This document shows positions 62,583-64,000 of a stretch of 64,000 nt of DNA, piece after piece. The stretch is from NCBI RefSeq assembly GCF_036345255.1, contig NZ_CP107783.1, forward strand, positions 4,761,501 through 4,825,500. Reading direction: 5' to 3'. Made by a program: the position numbers and the translations under genes. Position 1 is the first letter of the stretch. Each line of letters starts with the position of its first letter. This DNA comes from Streptomyces sp. NBC_00569. GTDB taxonomy: Bacteria; Actinomycetota; Actinomycetes; Streptomycetales; Streptomycetaceae. The notes under the pieces were generated by a model. The model saw only the letters and a list, made by a program, of their open reading frames with translations. It did no database searches and had not been told where the DNA came from.

Positions 62583-64000
62583 GTGACGGAGCGGGAGCCG
62601 GAGGCGGCCGAAGACCGCAAACCGCAGTCGGACGAGGCACGCAGCGCCTTCACACCGCCGCCCGGGGTGGTGCCGCAGACCCCGGTGCCCGAGCAGGACG
62701 AGTCGCAGACGACGTCCGAGTTCGCGCTCCCGGACGGGTTCAGCACCCCGGCCGCCGCACCCGTCGACTCCACCGGGTCGGCCTTCACTCCCCCGCAGAC
62801 CTACAGCTCCCGGCACGCGCCGCCCGCGTTCACACCCGCGCACGGCGTCCCCATGGTCAAGCTGACCAAGGAGGCGCCCTGGCAGGACCGGATGCGCACG
62901 ATGCTGCGCATGCCGGTCGCCGAGCGCCCCGCGGCCGAGCCCGTGCAGAAGCACGACGACGAGGGCCCGGCCGTGCCGCGCGTCCTCGACCTGACCCTGC
63001 GTATCGGCGAGCTGCTCCTCGCGGGCGGTGAGGGCGCCGAGGACGTGGAGGCGGCGATGTTCGCCGTGTGCCGTTCCTACGGCCTCGACCGGTGCGAGCC
63101 GACGGTGACGTTCACGCTGCTCTCGATCTCGTACCAGCCGTCGCTGGTCGACGACCCGGTGACCGCGTCACGGACCGTGCGGCGGCGCGGCACCGACTAC
63201 ACGCGCCTCGCGGCCGTGTTCCAGCTGGTGTACGACATCACCGACGAGGAGGTCGACGTCTCCCTGGAGGAGGCCTACCGGCGTCTCGCCGAGATCCGCC
63301 GCAACCGCCACCCCTACCCCGGCTGGGTGCTCTCCGCGGCGACCGGGCTCCTGGCGGGCGGCGCCTCGATCCTCGTCGGCGGTGACCTCATCGTCTTCGT
63401 CGCGGCGGCGCTCGGCGCGATCCTCGGCGACCGGCTGGCCTGGCTGTGCGCGGGCCGCGGGCTGCCGGAGTTCTACCAGTTCACCGTCGCCGCGATGCCG
63501 CCCGCCGCCATAGGGATCCTGCTGACCCTCGCGCACAACCTCGTGGACGTGCGCGCCTCCGCGGTGATCACCGGTGGGCTGTTCGCGCTGCTGCCGGGGC
63601 GGGCGCTCGTGGCGGGCGTGCAGGACGGTCTGACGGGCTACTACATCACCGCGGCCGCGCGCCTGCTCGAAGTCATGTACTTCTTCGTCGGCATCGTCAT
63701 CGGCGTCCTGATCGTGCTCTATCTCGGCGTGCAGCTGCACGCGCAGCTGAACCCGGACGCGGCCCTCCAGGTCATCGACCGCCCCTACTGGCAGATCGCG
63801 GCCTCCATGGCGCTCTCGCTCGCCTTCGCCGTCCTGCTCCAGCAGGAACGCTCCACCGTGCTCGCGGTGACGCTGAACGGCGGTGTGGCGTGGATCGTGT
63901 ACGGGGCCATGCACGTCGTCGGCGGGATCTCGCCGGTCGCCTCCACCGCGGCGGCGGCCGGGCTCGTCGGCCTGTTCGGGCAGCTCTTCTCGCGCTACCG
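62583..64000 (+). CDS. ThrE-type threonine/serine exporter family protein (3' end outside window)
   Basis: At least 472 codons, no stop before the edge. An N-terminal Pro/Thr/Glu-rich cytoplasmic region of about 130 residues precedes the ThrE domain: LDLTLRIGELLLAGGEGAED is the family signature and EFYQFTVAAMPPAAIGILLTL lies within the helices. About ten membrane helices are expected and eight or nine are visible. The GTG at 62583 has AGGG 8 bp upstream; GTG 62553 is an alternative. The Corynebacterium relative exports threonine and serine. Confidence 0.9.
   Translation, partial: MTEREPEAAEDRKPQSDEARSAFTPPPGVVPQTPVPEQDESQTTSEFALPDGFSTPAAAPVDSTGSAFTPPQTYSSRHAPPAFTPAHGVPMVKLTKEAPWQDRMRTMLRMPVAERPAAEPVQKHDDEGPAVPRVLDLTLRIGELLLAGGEGAEDVEAAMFAVCRSYGLDRCEPTVTFTLLSISYQPSLVDDPVTASRTVRRRGTDYTRLAAVFQLVYDITDEEVDVSLEEAYRRLAEIRRNRHPYPGWVLSAATGLLAGGASILVGGDLIVFVAAALGAILGDRLAWLCAGRGLPEFYQFTVAAMPPAAIGILLTLAHNLVDVRASAVITGGLFALLPGRALVAGVQDGLTGYYITAAARLLEVMYFFVGIVIGVLIVLYLGVQLHAQLNPDAALQVIDRPYWQIAASMALSLAFAVLLQQERSTVLAVTLNGGVAWIVYGAMHVVGGISPVASTAAAAGLVGLFGQLFSRY

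Overview
The window is about 72% G+C by eye, is densely coded in both directions, and carries actinobacterial marker genes in the order known from Streptomyces chromosomes: radA-disA-mutY, sigE-cseABC, clpC, lsr2, coaX-nadC-nadB-panC, then folP/folB/folK-folE-ftsH-hpt-tilS-dacB-ppa. I read it as a piece of the conserved core of a Streptomyces chromosome (order comparable to roughly SCO3349-SCO3410 of S. coelicolor, from memory). I saw no tRNA, rRNA, CRISPR array, prophage or insertion sequence.

Layout. 1-12.3 kb: DNA repair and envelope stress. radA and disA (c-di-AMP synthase) are followed by a repeat-filled gap, an anchored protein, a PAP2 phosphatase, a two-component pair whose kinase has an extra C-terminal outer domain, mutY, and the sigE-cseA-cseB-cseC cell-envelope stress operon. 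12.3-16.6 kb: VOC protein, AraC regulator, a drug-efflux pump divergent from its TetR regulator with twin operators, and a secreted M23 peptidase with a foldable leader. 17-20 kb: a large NACHT-LRR protein, an NLR-like STAND NTPase. 20-28 kb: clpC, lsr2, N-acetylglutamate synthase, an orphan BlaI-type regulator, small hypotheticals and a cell-wall-anchored protein with a non-standard sorting signal.

28.2-33.7 kb: a tightly coupled cofactor operon (DUF2520-panC-nadB-nadC-coaX) for CoA and NAD. 33.8-43.9 kb: a threonine-aldolase-like enzyme, an ArsR-type regulator with an 11-bp operator-like palindrome, a second NarL-type two-component pair, a MidA/NDUFAF7-type methyltransferase convergent with a stand-alone nuoD paralogue, two PH-domain membrane proteins and a coiled-coil membrane protein. 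44-48 kb: a complete OpuC-type compatible-solute ABC importer. 48-51 kb: a divergent alpha/beta hydrolase and MprF-like aminoacyl-lipid synthase. 51-62.5 kb: folate genes, ftsH, hpt, tilS, a zinc-protease-like protein, PBP4-type dacB and ppa. The window ends inside a ThrE-type exporter.

The most unusual items are (1) the NACHT-LRR protein sitting among housekeeping genes; (2) the orphan NuoD paralogue, which keeps the quinone-site His but has Trp where complex I has the quinone-binding Tyr, and lies tail-to-tail with a homologue of the enzyme that methylates mitochondrial NDUFS2 (the NuoD homologue); (3) the 73-bp tandem repeats between disA and its neighbour; (4) the MAATG sorting signal; (5) the sensor kinase with a C-terminal extracytoplasmic domain. 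All functional statements rest on reading protein and DNA sequence without database searches.
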